A stretch of DNA of 40,293 bases from JAAYOS01 sp050950785 (GCA_050950785.1 JBMNIG010000017.1:1-40293), one strand, 5' to 3'. Shown: positions 18,387 through 26,872, numbered from the stretch's first letter. Notes: generated by a model from the sequence alone, not told the origin. Numbers and translations are program-made.

Positions 18387-19340
18387 TTAAACTCCAAGCA
18401 TTGCGGCGCCAACAATTCCGGCATCGTTTCCGAGCTCGGCACGCTTGATGATGGTTTGGGGAACATCGCGTGTATACCTTGCCTCATCAACCAACTTCTG
18501 AAGAGGCTTCAATAAGTAGTCTCCCTCATTGGAAATTCCTCCGCCGATACACATGACCTCAGGTTGGAAAATGTTGATCAGGTCGATAACACCTGCAGCA
18601 ACGTACTTGATATATTGGTCAACCACGATTTTTCCGCCCTCATCACCCTTCTTTGCCGCGTCAAAGGCTGTTCTTCCGCTTACTTTAGCCAGGTCACCCT
18701 CGACAAGCTCCCACATCAGTGTTTCAGGATGCTCCTGCATGTACTCCCGTGTTGATTTGATAAGGCCCGTGGCAGATGCATAAGCCTCCCAGCAACCCTT
18801 CCGTCCGCATCCGCACTGACGTCCGTCAAGATTGATGACTATATGGCCTACTTCTCCGGCCGCACCGTTGAAGCCTGAATATATCTTCTTATTTATAATG
18901 ATACCGCCGCCAACGCCGGTTCCGAGGGTAATGAATATTGCAGTGTCTGTATCTTTGGCACCGCCCGCATACGCCTCACCCAGCGCAGCACAGTTAGCAT
19001 CATTGTTAAGATGAACAGGGACGCCCCACTTCTCACTAAGCCCAGTAGCAATGTCAACATGTTCAATTGGTAGGTTGGGACAAAATATTACGACACGGGT
19101 ATTGGGATCCATCATACCTGGAACACCAATTCCTATGGATTTTAGCTCAGAACGATCAAATCCTGTCTCCTTTTCTAAGAGATCACATGACTTGTGAATG
19201 GCCTCTACGACCGCCTTTTCTCCCAGTTCAGCATTTGTTGGAATGCTGACCTTACCCAGGACTTTTCCTTCTTCATTTACAAGACCCGCGGCAATATTTG
19301 TTCCTCCCAGATCAATTCCGATGTAAAGCTTTTTTCCCAT
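18387..19340 (-). CDS. glk: ROK-family glucokinase
   Basis: Probably phosphorylates glucose with ATP, feeding the pfkA product pathway encoded nearby. ROK features are IGIDLGGTNIAAG (phosphate loop), HLNNDANCAALGEAYAG with the catalytic Asp, FITLGTGVGGGIIIN, EVGHIVINLDG, and the zinc motif CGCGRKGCWEAYAS. Its end matches the usual glucokinase ending GNDAGIVGAAMLG. Start at 19340 (MGKKLYIG) with GGAAGG upstream. The 317 aa length fits. It lies 63 bp after the PHP gene and is probably in the hprK operon. A ROK transcription factor is excluded because no helix-turn-helix precedes the kinase fold. Confidence 0.92.
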   Translation of the reverse strand: MGKKLYIGIDLGGTNIAAGLVNEEGKVLGKVSIPTNAELGEKAVVEAIHKSCDLLEKETGFDRSELKSIGIGVPGMMDPNTRVVIFCPNLPIEHVDIATGLSEKWGVPVHLNNDANCAALGEAYAGGAKDTDTAIFITLGTGVGGGIIINKKIYSGFNGAAGEVGHIVINLDGRQCGCGRKGCWEAYASATGLIKSTREYMQEHPETLMWELVEGDLAKVSGRTAFDAAKKGDEGGKIVVDQYIKYVAAGVIDLINIFQPEVMCIGGGISNEGDYLLKPLQKLVDEARYTRDVPQTIIKRAELGNDAGIVGAAMLGV

Positions 19341-19403
19341 TTGCTCTACCTTCCTTTTTACTGTCAAATTAATTTATGCCAATGCTGCTATTTGCATTTG
19401 CAG

Positions 19404-20117
19404 TTAAATTTCAATGCCCTTTCGCTCCTTAAAATAGCGTCGCAGTTTTTCCGCGTCGGCATTCAGAACTTGTTCTTCCGGGAATCCCAGTTCCTCCAGC
19501 AGGGCAACCGAATTGTCAAACACGCCGACCTCGTCCATATAGTGAGCATCAGAGCTTACAACAATATTGACTCCATACTTCATACAAAGGCGGGCAACTT
19601 CCCTACAGTTGACATCGCTTCCCTTTCGAACATCAAATGAATGATTGTTTATCTCAATGATTTTCCCTTTCTCACGGCACTTCTTTATAACCTCTTCCAT
19701 GTCGAATGGAAAGTTGCTGTTGCCGACATGCCCAAGGCAATCCACATATGGATTATCAAGTATGTTGAGCCACGCACGAGTGACAGCTTTGCTGTCTTTG
19801 GGATTCCAACAAATCTCATGCATTGAGGCTATTACATACTCCAGCCTCTTAAGTGCCATTTCAGGAAGATCCAGCTCTCCGTCTTCATTGAGGACATTGG
19901 CCTCTGCACCCTTAATGACCCTGATCCCTTCGGCATACTTAGGAGTTGAGGCCATAAAATAAATCAGCTGCGGAGCGCCTATCATCGACGGAGCGTGATC
20001 GGATAACACTATATGTGTGTGACCACGTTTGCGAGCCGCCATGCAGTTTTCTGCAAGAGTGCTATACGCATGGCCTGATGAAATCGTATGGGTGTGCATA
20101 TCTGCGATAAATTTCAT
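19404..20117 (-). CDS. PHP-domain phosphoesterase (YcdX-like)
   Basis: Predicted metal-dependent phosphatase of the PHP family, cytoplasmic, substrate unknown. Metal-binding motifs in order are DMHTHTISSGHA at the N-terminus, VLSDHAPSM, KGAEANVLNEDGELD, VIASMHEICW, DCLGHVGN, EINNHSFDVRKGS and VVSSDAHYMDEVG. Start is the ATG at 20117 (MKFIADMHTHT) with AAAGGATC upstream; the longer frame only runs into hprK. Length is 237 aa. It lies 34 bp after hprK, suggesting a link to carbon regulation, but the function is inferred only from fold. Confidence 0.85.
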   Translation of the reverse strand: MKFIADMHTHTISSGHAYSTLAENCMAARKRGHTHIVLSDHAPSMIGAPQLIYFMASTPKYAEGIRVIKGAEANVLNEDGELDLPEMALKRLEYVIASMHEICWNPKDSKAVTRAWLNILDNPYVDCLGHVGNSNFPFDMEEVIKKCREKGKIIEINNHSFDVRKGSDVNCREVARLCMKYGVNIVVSSDAHYMDEVGVFDNSVALLEELGFPEEQVLNADAEKLRRYFKERKGIEI

Positions 20118-20151
20118 AATAAATTGATCCTTTATAATATATAAATGGTTA

Positions 20152-21102
20152 TCAGTTACCAAGATTGAGCTTGCTTTGCTCAAAGTGCCTGTTGATTCTT
20201 TCGGTAAACTCGTGAGCCGCATTGTATCCCATTTTCTTTTCACGGTTATTCATAGCGGCAACCTCGATAATAATTGCCAGATTCCGTCCGGGCTTGACGG
20301 GCACAGTCAACGAAGGTATCTTTACATCAAGAATCGTGGTATAAAGGTTTTCAACGCCGAGTCTGTCATACTGCGTTCCGTCCTGCCACGGTTCTAGGTT
20401 GATAATGAGGTCAACAGTCTGATTCTGCCTGACGGAACCCATACCGAAGAGCCTTCTGACGTCAATGACTCCAATTCCTCTAAGCTCGATATAGTGACGA
20501 ATCATGTCTGGAGCTGAGCCGATCAAAGTGCTCGTTGATATTTTTTTAAGTTCCACCGCATCATCCGCAATCAAGCGATGTCCGCGTTTGACCAGCTCTA
20601 TTGCAGACTCACTTTTACCTACGCCGCTTTCGCCGATCAACAAAATCCCCTCACCGTAAACCTCTACAAGCACACCGTGCCTTGTAATGCGGGGCGCAAG
20701 AGCTTCTTTGAGTGACGATATCAAAGCACTTATCAAATATGACGTGGGATCGATCGAACGCAACACCGGTGTTTTATATTTTTCAGCCATCTCCATACAT
20801 TCAGGAAATGGATCCAATCCACGTGATATAATAATAGCAGGCACATGCTTTGAGAGCAACTTATCAAAAACCTGTCTTCGGTTTTCAGGCGCAAATCGGT
20901 CTAAGAATGTGTTTTCCACCTTGCCAAGAACCTGTAAACGACTTGAATCAAAATAGTCAAAAAAGCCGGCCAGCTGTAGCCCCGGCCTGTTTACGTCGTC
21001 GGCTACTATCAGGATTTTTTCATAATCTTCGGGTGCATACAGTATCTCAAGATTAAAATCCTTAATTATATCTGTAAGCTTTACACTGTACAGCGTATCC
21101 AT
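20152..21102 (-). CDS. hprK: HPr kinase/phosphorylase
   Basis: Bifunctional sensor enzyme that phosphorylates and dephosphorylates Ser46 of HPr and so sets carbon catabolite repression in Gram-positives. Visible are the Walker A motif GESGVGKS (about residues 157-164), HRLIADDAVELKK, the HPrK family signature RGIGVIDVRRLFGMGSV, and PVKPGRNLAIIIEVAAMNNREKKMGY near the end. Length is 316 aa with the ATG at 21102 (GGTGGAAAC upstream). It is the first gene of the long minus-strand cluster and has a good promoter. No HPr gene is in the window. Confidence 0.95.
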   Translation of the reverse strand: MDTLYSVKLTDIIKDFNLEILYAPEDYEKILIVADDVNRPGLQLAGFFDYFDSSRLQVLGKVENTFLDRFAPENRRQVFDKLLSKHVPAIIISRGLDPFPECMEMAEKYKTPVLRSIDPTSYLISALISSLKEALAPRITRHGVLVEVYGEGILLIGESGVGKSESAIELVKRGHRLIADDAVELKKISTSTLIGSAPDMIRHYIELRGIGVIDVRRLFGMGSVRQNQTVDLIINLEPWQDGTQYDRLGVENLYTTILDVKIPSLTVPVKPGRNLAIIIEVAAMNNREKKMGYNAAHEFTERINRHFEQSKLNLGN

Positions 21103-21161
21103 GTTTCCACCGCTTTCACTACGTGCAATTAGCACATACTCTTTTGGAACAATTCATATAA

Positions 21162-21190
21162 ATTATACACATTTTGTATTAAAAGCGCAA
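21162..21190 (-). promoter_or_regulatory. Promoter of the hprK operon
   Basis: TTGCGC (21190-21185), a 17 bp spacer and a perfect TATAAT (21167-21162) on the minus strand, about 60 bp before the hprK start. Confidence 0.7.
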
Positions 21191-21259
21191 CACCCAACAC
21201 CCACACACAGATCATGAGTTTATAATATGTTAATAATTTTACGGAATGCATATATCATC

Positions 21260-21289
21260 TTGGAAAATCGGATATCAGTATGGTACAAT
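21260..21289 (+). promoter_or_regulatory. Promoter of trmB
   Basis: TTGGAA (21260-21265), an 18 bp spacer, and TACAAT (21284-21289). It is divergent from the hprK promoter. Confidence 0.55.
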
Positions 21290-21359
21290 GTCTGTCTGAC
21301 GGAAAACTACAAAAACAATTACTAAAAATTAAAATATGAAGTGTTGTGGTGACCTTAAT

Positions 21360-22103
21360 ATGAGAATGCGAAAAAAGAAGAACTTGACCCAGAGGATGGA
21401 GCGTGTCAAATCTCTCTTAGTAGAGGATCCTGAAAAAATTTCCGGTTCGTGGGACAGCTTGTCTTCAAAAAGGCCTATACACCTTGAGATTGGATGTGGA
21501 AAAGGCAAATTCATAACTGAAACGGCCGCAGCTGATCCCGACAATTTCTTCGTTGGTTTGGAAAAAGTAGCGGATGTTTTAGTTATGGCAATGGAAAAGG
21601 TATCCCAGACCAATCTTTCAAATGTCCTCTTCATCAGAGGTGACGCAAATATGCTTGAAAATTACTTTTCACCCGGTGAAGTTGCAAAGATATATCTGAA
21701 CTTCAGTGATCCATGGCCGGCAAAGCGGCATCAAAAGCGGCGTCTTACGTCAGAAGGTTTCTTGAGCATATATCGCAAGATACTTGCAAAGGATGGTATT
21801 GTCTGTCTTAAGACAGATAACCGAGGGCTTTTTGAGTTTTCTATCGAAGAACTAAAAAGATGCGGGTGGAGGATCGAAAATATCACATTTGACCTGCATG
21901 GGTCAAATCAGCAAGATTCCAAACCGCAGGAGCAAACTGATATCAACAGTGTAGAAAGCCCCAAAGCATATCAGCCAATATTCAATCCTGCCGGTGGCGC
22001 AGTAACCGAATACGAGCAGCGTTTTGCCTCAATGGGAATACCCATCTGTAGACTTGAAGCGTTCCCTCCTGATACCGACATCCACACCGGCTTAGAAAAA
22101 TAA
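21360..22103 (+). CDS. trmB: tRNA (guanine-N7-)-methyltransferase
   Basis: SAM-dependent enzyme that makes m7G46 in tRNA. Signatures are LEIGCGKGKFI (SAM loop), FFVGLEK, GDANML, YLNFSDPWPAKRHQKRRL (family hallmark), LKTDNRGLFEFS and TEYEQRFASMG near the end. Start is the ATG at 21360, giving MRMRKKKNL as in other TrmB proteins, with a GTGGTGA site upstream; an ATG at 21336 lacks a ribosome site. Length is 247 aa, slightly longer than usual because of a polar insert (QQDSKPQEQTDINS region) before the last motif. Confidence 0.93.
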   Translation: MRMRKKKNLTQRMERVKSLLVEDPEKISGSWDSLSSKRPIHLEIGCGKGKFITETAAADPDNFFVGLEKVADVLVMAMEKVSQTNLSNVLFIRGDANMLENYFSPGEVAKIYLNFSDPWPAKRHQKRRLTSEGFLSIYRKILAKDGIVCLKTDNRGLFEFSIEELKRCGWRIENITFDLHGSNQQDSKPQEQTDINSVESPKAYQPIFNPAGGAVTEYEQRFASMGIPICRLEAFPPDTDIHTGLEK

Positions 22104-22108
22104 AATAA

Positions 22109-22134
22109 CCCCGCCGACAATGTCGGCGGGGCAT
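22109..22134 (+). terminator. Terminator after trmB
   Basis: Perfect GC-rich hairpin: CCCCGCCGAC pairs with GTCGGCGGGG around a 4-base loop. On the plus strand the T-run is delayed (GCTTTTT); on the minus strand a T-rich tail follows at once, so it is probably bidirectional. Confidence 0.8.
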
Positions 22135-22176
22135 GAAGCTTTTTAATGTCCCCACACTGGCCGTGTGAACGAATTT

Positions 22177-22200
22177 TAAAAACCTGCACGATCAGCAGGT
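22177..22200 (-). terminator. Terminator of the orphan structured RNA
   Basis: On the minus strand ACCTGC, a 7-base loop, GCAGGT and a TTTTT tail. It directly ends the candidate ncRNA. Confidence 0.75.
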
Positions 22201-22360
22201 GGGTTTACTCCCCAATGCTTTATTGCTTCCAACTTCCGGCTGTGCCGGGAGGCCTGCAAACCACCTTGGGAGACCGTAATCCCGTAGTAAATATGTGGGT
22301 TTAAAATAAGCTCAACACGCACCATGTAGGGAAGAAGGAACTTTGCAATCCCTTGCTTCG
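22178..22360 (-). ncRNA. Orphan structured RNA of about 185 nt (6S RNA is one candidate)
   Basis: A non-coding stretch has a near-consensus promoter on the minus strand, a terminator hairpin at its 3' end and no gene downstream in the same direction. The interior is rich in complementary blocks: CCGGC/GCCGG around ACA; CAAT/ATTG; CTCCC/GGGAG; and GGTGGTTT (22265-22258), which can pair with either of two TAAACCCAC copies (22303-22295 and 22207-22199). Length and isolation fit 6S RNA, but I cannot match a diagnostic consensus. SRP RNA, tmRNA and RNase P RNA are disfavoured because their hallmark sequences are absent. A reading frame on this strand spans the promoter and the RNA and is considered spurious. 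Confidence 0.55.
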
Positions 22361-22365
22361 TCTCT

Positions 22366-22394
22366 ATACTAACATAGGATATTTCGTTTTTCAA
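22366..22394 (-). promoter_or_regulatory. Promoter of the orphan RNA
   Basis: TTGAAA (22394-22389), exactly 17 bp, TAGTAT (22371-22366). The predicted transcript start is near 22360. Confidence 0.65.
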
Positions 22395-22573
22395 TAGTGA
22401 CTTTCTGCCACTTTTCAATTCTGTAGATTCCGATAGCAAGTATTCGTTTATATATAATATCAATAATATTTCGCTGCTGTAAGTCGCAGTTTTTGTAAGT
22501 TTCGTTAATATTTATAAACAAAATACTTACCAAATTTTTCAAATGTTTGTCCGATTGTGTTAGCGCAATCGAA

Positions 22574-22882
22574 TCAGTCAAGCTCCTCCATGTTGTCCAA
22601 TTCTGAGTCTAACTGCTCGATACGCTCCATGAACTCTGCGAAAACACTTTCGAGAAGTTCATCATCATCAACTGTTACAAAAAACTCTTCCCCATCTTCC
22701 TCCTGGGATTCAAGGATGATAATATCTACTTCACCCTCTTCGTCCTCATCATCGTCAGCGATGGGAGCAAATGCCATAAAGATCCTATCCTCATATTCCA
22801 GTGTGTCAAGATGCTCGAGCTGATATTTGTTGTTTTCGTCGTCGATCAGTTCGACAATAGTGTTTCCAAAATTTTCGTCCAT
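22574..22882 (-). CDS. DUF1292 family protein (YrzB-like)
   Basis: Small, very acidic cytoplasmic protein of 102 aa whose function is unknown. The pattern matches DUF1292: NTIVELIDDENNKYQLEHLDTLEYEDRIFMAF, then an Asp/Glu-rich run, then VDIIILESQEEDGEEFFVTVDDDELLESVFAEF. In many Firmicutes it lies next to ruvX; here it is alone. GGGAGG precedes the ATG. A weak hairpin with CGATTG/CAATCG arms (22552-22571) follows its stop. Confidence 0.88.
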   Translation of the reverse strand: MDENFGNTIVELIDDENNKYQLEHLDTLEYEDRIFMAFAPIADDDEDEEGEVDIIILESQEEDGEEFFVTVDDDELLESVFAEFMERIEQLDSELDNMEELD

Positions 22883-23182
22883 GCCGCCGCCTCCCTGAGA
22901 GCCGCGATCCGCGACCCTGATATATTGGGTTCGCCTAACCTACCTGCTGGTACTACTTCAAAACAGGTATGACAGGTATGTTTGTATAATAGTCTATTTT
23001 TAATTGAACGTCAACCAATTGAAGACAGATTTAAAAAGTAAATTCTACAAGGATTTGACATCAAGACTTATCGTGGAAACCATCTGTAAACTAATTTGCC
23101 CGTCATTTTATATATTATGAATAATAAAAATTGCCTTACTTGGGCATGTGGGATGATATTTGTGAATAAATGCCTATAATGA
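22883..23182. other. Intergenic region upstream of the DUF1292 gene
   Basis: Contains the DUF1292 promoter (listed) and a short direct repeat, ACAGGTATG, at about 22963-22979, directly downstream of the -10 on the minus strand. The rest is AT-rich and shows nothing I can name. Confidence 0.6.
22986..23014 (-). promoter_or_regulatory. Promoter of the DUF1292 gene
   Basis: TTGACG (23014-23009), 17 bp, TATTAT (22991-22986) on the minus strand; leader of about 100 nt. Confidence 0.7.
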
Positions 23183-23593
23183 TTATGACCCGAAATCTTC
23201 TAGAAGCTTTGCTAGCTCTTCGTCTCCCTTGACTACGATACCCTCCTTAAGCATTTCAGCGTCAGCTTCACGGAGCTTGCTTATTACGATTTCAGTGATC
23301 ACCTGCGGAGTATTCGGATCATCGAGACTATAGATCCCTATAAATCCTGAGGTGTCCTTTAGCAGATATTCCTTTTCAGTATCTGTCTGTTTCCCTTCGA
23401 TTCCCGTCGCGACTTCCATTGCGGGTGTATTCTCCAGTACATCATGATTCTCGGAAAATAGCCCGGTATTGATGTCATTATAATCAAAGTTGCCGTCGGC
23501 GATGGGGTTGTTGACAGTCAGAGCCAAAGCCGTCATTATCGTCGCGAGTAAACTTAAAACACTAAGCGACGCAATTCTACGGTTCCTCACCAT
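23183..23593 (-). CDS. BofC C-terminal domain-like secreted or membrane-anchored protein
   Basis: 136 aa with a basic start (MVRNRR) followed by one hydrophobic segment (SLSVLSLLATIMTALALTV), so it is exported or anchored with the rest outside. The last 60 residues resemble the BofC C-terminal domain: EYLLKDTSGFIGIYSLD, then VISKLREADAEMLKEGIVV and DEELAKLLEDFGS. In Bacillus BofC acts in intercompartment signalling during sporulation; in clostridia the domain occurs in proteins of unknown role. AAAGGTG precedes the ATG. It is divergent from the penicillin-binding protein gene, with 191 bp between them. Confidence 0.75.
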   Translation of the reverse strand: MVRNRRIASLSVLSLLATIMTALALTVNNPIADGNFDYNDINTGLFSENHDVLENTPAMEVATGIEGKQTDTEKEYLLKDTSGFIGIYSLDDPNTPQVITEIVISKLREADAEMLKEGIVVKGDEELAKLLEDFGS

Positions 23594-23740
23594 ACACCTT
23601 TCCCCGTTTCATAAAATTTCATTGTAAGTACTAAACTACAACATATTATAGACTCAAATGTTGTCGTTTATTCGATTTTTGATTAAAATTCCATACTTTT
23701 TTGACGGTATTTATTTTCCTGTTCCATTTTTCCTTAGTCG

Positions 23741-23749
23741 TGATATAAT
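23741..23749 (+). promoter_or_regulatory. Extended -10 promoter of the penicillin-binding protein gene
   Basis: TGATATAAT is a perfect extended -10 (TGN plus TATAAT) 36 bp before the ATG; no good -35 is present at the right distance. Confidence 0.5.
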
Positions 23750-23784
23750 AAGATGATTCTTTAGTATAATGGGAGGTCTGAAAA

Positions 23785-26661
23785 ATGCCTTCAAACCCAA
23801 CAAATAACTCCAAGGCCAGAAAGCCTTCCGGAAAGAAGATACGCACTACCGGTCCACTCTTGTCGGTATTCAAATGGTTTTTCAAGATATTTGGAACTTT
23901 GCTGTTGATTGGTATGACCACCGGCGTAATGCTTGGATGTATTTTTGCAATTTATATTGATAAACACATAAATACTAATCTTGAAATCGATCCGCACGAG
24001 TTTCAGCTGGATTTGACTAGCTTTGTCTACTATCTAGACAAAGAAACCGGTGAATATAAGGTTCTGGAGGAACTATTCGCTAGAGAAAACCGTATATGGG
24101 TAAGCTATGAAGAGATTCCGGAGCATTTGATCGATGCTCTTGTGGCCATCGAGGACCAGCGTTTTTGGCGCCATCACGGAGTTGATTGGTATCGAACGAC
24201 CGGAGCATTCTTTAATATGTTTCTTGGTATGAAAGACAATTTTGGTGGCTCAACAATAACCCAGCAGCTCATCAAGAATCTTACCGAAGAAGATGAGGTA
24301 ACAGTTAGAAGAAAGATAACCGAGATCTTCCGAGCAATTGAACTTGAACGGCAATATTCCAAGGAAGATATTCTGGAATGGTATCTCAACCTTGTCTATT
24401 TCAGTCAGGGCTGCAACGGGGTCCAATCAGCCGCCCAGACCTATTTCGGGAAGGACGTCAGTGAACTGACTCTAGCAGAGTCGGCATCGATAGTAGGTAT
24501 TACAAATCTTCCCACAAAATACGACCCCTACATCAACCGTGATAATAATAAAGCGCGTCAAGAGGTAATCCTCAGGGAGATGCATAGGCAGGGAATAATC
24601 TCCGAGGAAGAAATGAACAAGGCTATCAAGGAAAAGCTCGTATTTCGTAGAGATGCAAGGCCGATCGACTCTGGTGAAAAGGAATCTAAATACCAAAGCT
24701 ACTTCGTCGACCAGGTCATTGAGGATGTTCTTACCGATCTAATGATTCAAAAAGGCGTATCATATAAGGTAGCTACACAGCTTCTGTATCGCGGCGGATA
24801 TCACATCTATACAACTATTGACATGGATGTGCAGGCCGCAATAGACGAAGTATACACCAACCCCGAATATTGGCCTGAACTCAAGGAAACGGACGGAGAA
24901 TCTCCCCAGTCCGCCATAATTGTGATGGACCACCGCACGGGAGACATCGTGGGCATGTACGGCGGGCTTGGAGAAAAGACTTCGAACCGCTCATGGAACC
25001 GTGCCACCATGACTCTCCGTCAGCCGGGTTCTTCGATAAAGCCCATTGCGGTCTATGCTCCGGCTGTCGACGCCGGATTGGTGACCCCCTATACCGTTTA
25101 CACCGACATGCCAATAATGAAAAGCGGTGATAAGCCCTGGCCGAAAAACTATGACCAGAGCTCGGTAGGATACCGCGGACAGGTAACGATAATGGAAGCC
25201 GTTCAGCGCTCCATGAACACCGTGCCAGCCAAGCTGGTAATGCAGATGTCTCCTGCGCGCTGCTTTGAGTTCGCGAAGTACAAAATGGGCCTCGTATCAC
25301 TTGTAGAAAGTTTGAAAATCGGCAATAAAGAACACACCGACGTAGACATCGCCCCCATGTCCCTCGGCGGACTGACCCGCGGTGTAACAGTCAGGGAGCT
25401 GTCCGAAGCATACTCTGTTTTCCCGAACAGGGGGATATACAACAAGTCCAGGACATATACGAAAGTCCTCGATTCAAACGGTCAGGTAGTGCTTGACAAC
25501 TCGCTCACAAGCACCCCCGTCATCAAGGAAAAGACCGCCTTCTACATGAACCAGATGCTGCAGAATGTAGTGACGAACGGTACGGGTGTGAACGCGCGGC
25601 TGTCGAATATGCCTGCCGCAGGTAAGACCGGAACCACCGACGATGACTATGACCGCTGGTTTGCGGGCTACACGCCTTACTACACCTGCGTTGTCTGGTA
25701 CGGATTTGACGAAAACAAGACGATCGTTCCCGTAAGCGGAACGAGTCCCGCAGTTCCGCTTTGGAAAGCAGTCATGGAAAAGATCCACGAAAACCTTGAA
25801 CCGACCGAGTTTTTTACCCCCAGCGGTACACTCGTGAAAGCAAGCTACTGTAAAGATTCAGGGTTGGCCCCAACCGAGGCCTGTAGAAGTGACATTCGCG
25901 GTAGCAGAGTTGCGACCGGCACCTTCTTCGCAGAAGACGTGCCTACCGCAGCCTGCAACGTACACAAATACGTAACGATCGATGCCGAATCTCAACAACT
26001 GGCCACCGAGTTTTGTCCCACCGAAAACCTAAAGAGGGTTTCGATGCTGGATTTGGATCGCAGATTCCCAATTCAGGGTGTAACACTAAATGATGAGCGG
26101 TTTACAATTCCTGCAAATGATGCTACAGGCGGGTCATCGGACGAAGGGTATCGAGTTGGTGCAAGAGTCAGACAAGGTGAGATACTTCACAATTCTTATT
26201 GCACTTTGCATACAGAGGAGACTGTACAAACACCCGATCCATCCGATATCATTCCCGATCCCGGTGACGAGAACAATGAAGATGATGGACAAAACGACGT
26301 CGACAATGAAAACGGCAACGATATACCACCCGGAAGCGGTGATGATGACGAAGAAGATGAAACCTCCCAGGAACCGGGTATAGGTGGAGACTATCATCCC
26401 CCCGTGCCTGACGAACCTGGCGATCCTGGCGATCCTGACGGATCCGATGAGACAACAGAGCCAACTGATCAAACATCTCAGCCCACTCAAACACCTGAAC
26501 GGACAGGGCAATCTCCTTCTCCTGGCTCAGCTACTTCATCCCCCGAGGACAGCACTTCTCCTTCGCCATCTCCCTATGCTTCGGCTTCGATGCCGCCATC
26601 CCCTGAAGCATCAGCTTCACTTCCTGAAGTGGCAGAGCCTGCCGAGGATCCAGCAGCTTGA
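23785..26661 (+). CDS. Class A penicillin-binding protein 1A (transglycosylase/transpeptidase)
   Basis: Polymerises and cross-links peptidoglycan at the outer face of the membrane. Order in 958 aa: a basic cytoplasmic start, one membrane anchor (about 30-58), a GT51 transglycosylase with the catalytic Glu in AIEDQRFWRHHGVDW (about 121-135), GGSTITQQLIKNL and QGCNGVQSAAQTYFGK, then a transpeptidase with SSIK at 416-419, SMN at 476-478 and KTGT at 614-617. All catalytic motifs are intact. From about residue 810 a long disordered tail follows, first Asp/Glu/Asn-rich and then Pro/Ser/Thr-rich, with no recognised domain; it may span or interact with the wall. GGGAGGT precedes the ATG. Confidence 0.95.
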   Translation: MPSNPTNNSKARKPSGKKIRTTGPLLSVFKWFFKIFGTLLLIGMTTGVMLGCIFAIYIDKHINTNLEIDPHEFQLDLTSFVYYLDKETGEYKVLEELFARENRIWVSYEEIPEHLIDALVAIEDQRFWRHHGVDWYRTTGAFFNMFLGMKDNFGGSTITQQLIKNLTEEDEVTVRRKITEIFRAIELERQYSKEDILEWYLNLVYFSQGCNGVQSAAQTYFGKDVSELTLAESASIVGITNLPTKYDPYINRDNNKARQEVILREMHRQGIISEEEMNKAIKEKLVFRRDARPIDSGEKESKYQSYFVDQVIEDVLTDLMIQKGVSYKVATQLLYRGGYHIYTTIDMDVQAAIDEVYTNPEYWPELKETDGESPQSAIIVMDHRTGDIVGMYGGLGEKTSNRSWNRATMTLRQPGSSIKPIAVYAPAVDAGLVTPYTVYTDMPIMKSGDKPWPKNYDQSSVGYRGQVTIMEAVQRSMNTVPAKLVMQMSPARCFEFAKYKMGLVSLVESLKIGNKEHTDVDIAPMSLGGLTRGVTVRELSEAYSVFPNRGIYNKSRTYTKVLDSNGQVVLDNSLTSTPVIKEKTAFYMNQMLQNVVTNGTGVNARLSNMPAAGKTGTTDDDYDRWFAGYTPYYTCVVWYGFDENKTIVPVSGTSPAVPLWKAVMEKIHENLEPTEFFTPSGTLVKASYCKDSGLAPTEACRSDIRGSRVATGTFFAEDVPTAACNVHKYVTIDAESQQLATEFCPTENLKRVSMLDLDRRFPIQGVTLNDERFTIPANDATGGSSDEGYRVGARVRQGEILHNSYCTLHTEETVQTPDPSDIIPDPGDENNEDDGQNDVDNENGNDIPPGSGDDDEEDETSQEPGIGGDYHPPVPDEPGDPGDPDGSDETTEPTDQTSQPTQTPERTGQSPSPGSATSSPEDSTSPSPSPYASASMPPSPEASASLPEVAEPAEDPAA

Positions 26662-26768
26662 CCTGCCTTCCAAAGTATAAACGTATAAACAAAGTTTAGT
26701 GTATTAGTTCTCAAATTTGATCTCGACTTAATAACCAAATATTTTCTATTGGAATATATCCAAAGCAA

Positions 26769-26812
26769 AAGCTCCTCTATGGCTGAATTGACCTTAGAGG
26801 AGCTTGTCTTAT
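26769..26812. terminator. Bidirectional terminator between the PBP gene and the aspartokinase operon
   Basis: An 11 bp perfect stem, AAGCTCCTCTA with TAGAGGAGCTT, around a 15-base loop. T-rich sequence follows on both strands, so it can serve both convergent units. Confidence 0.85.
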
Positions 26813-26872
26813 AATGTTATGTCTTAGCACTATGAGTTAATTATTGTTCATGAGTTAATATATTCGAAAGAG

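Noticed and set aside
22200..22300. T-box-like word AAGGTGG in the orphan RNA
   Set aside because: The rest of the T-box core is absent and no aminoacyl-tRNA synthetase or amino acid gene follows on that strand.
22176..22463. Minus-strand reading frame of 95 codons
   Set aside because: It spans the promoter and body of the structured RNA, has no ribosome site and shows no protein-like pattern; its end lies in the terminator stem.
26090..26680. Several frames on both strands across the PBP tail
   Set aside because: They arise from the low-complexity acidic and Pro/Ser/Thr codons of the PBP tail.
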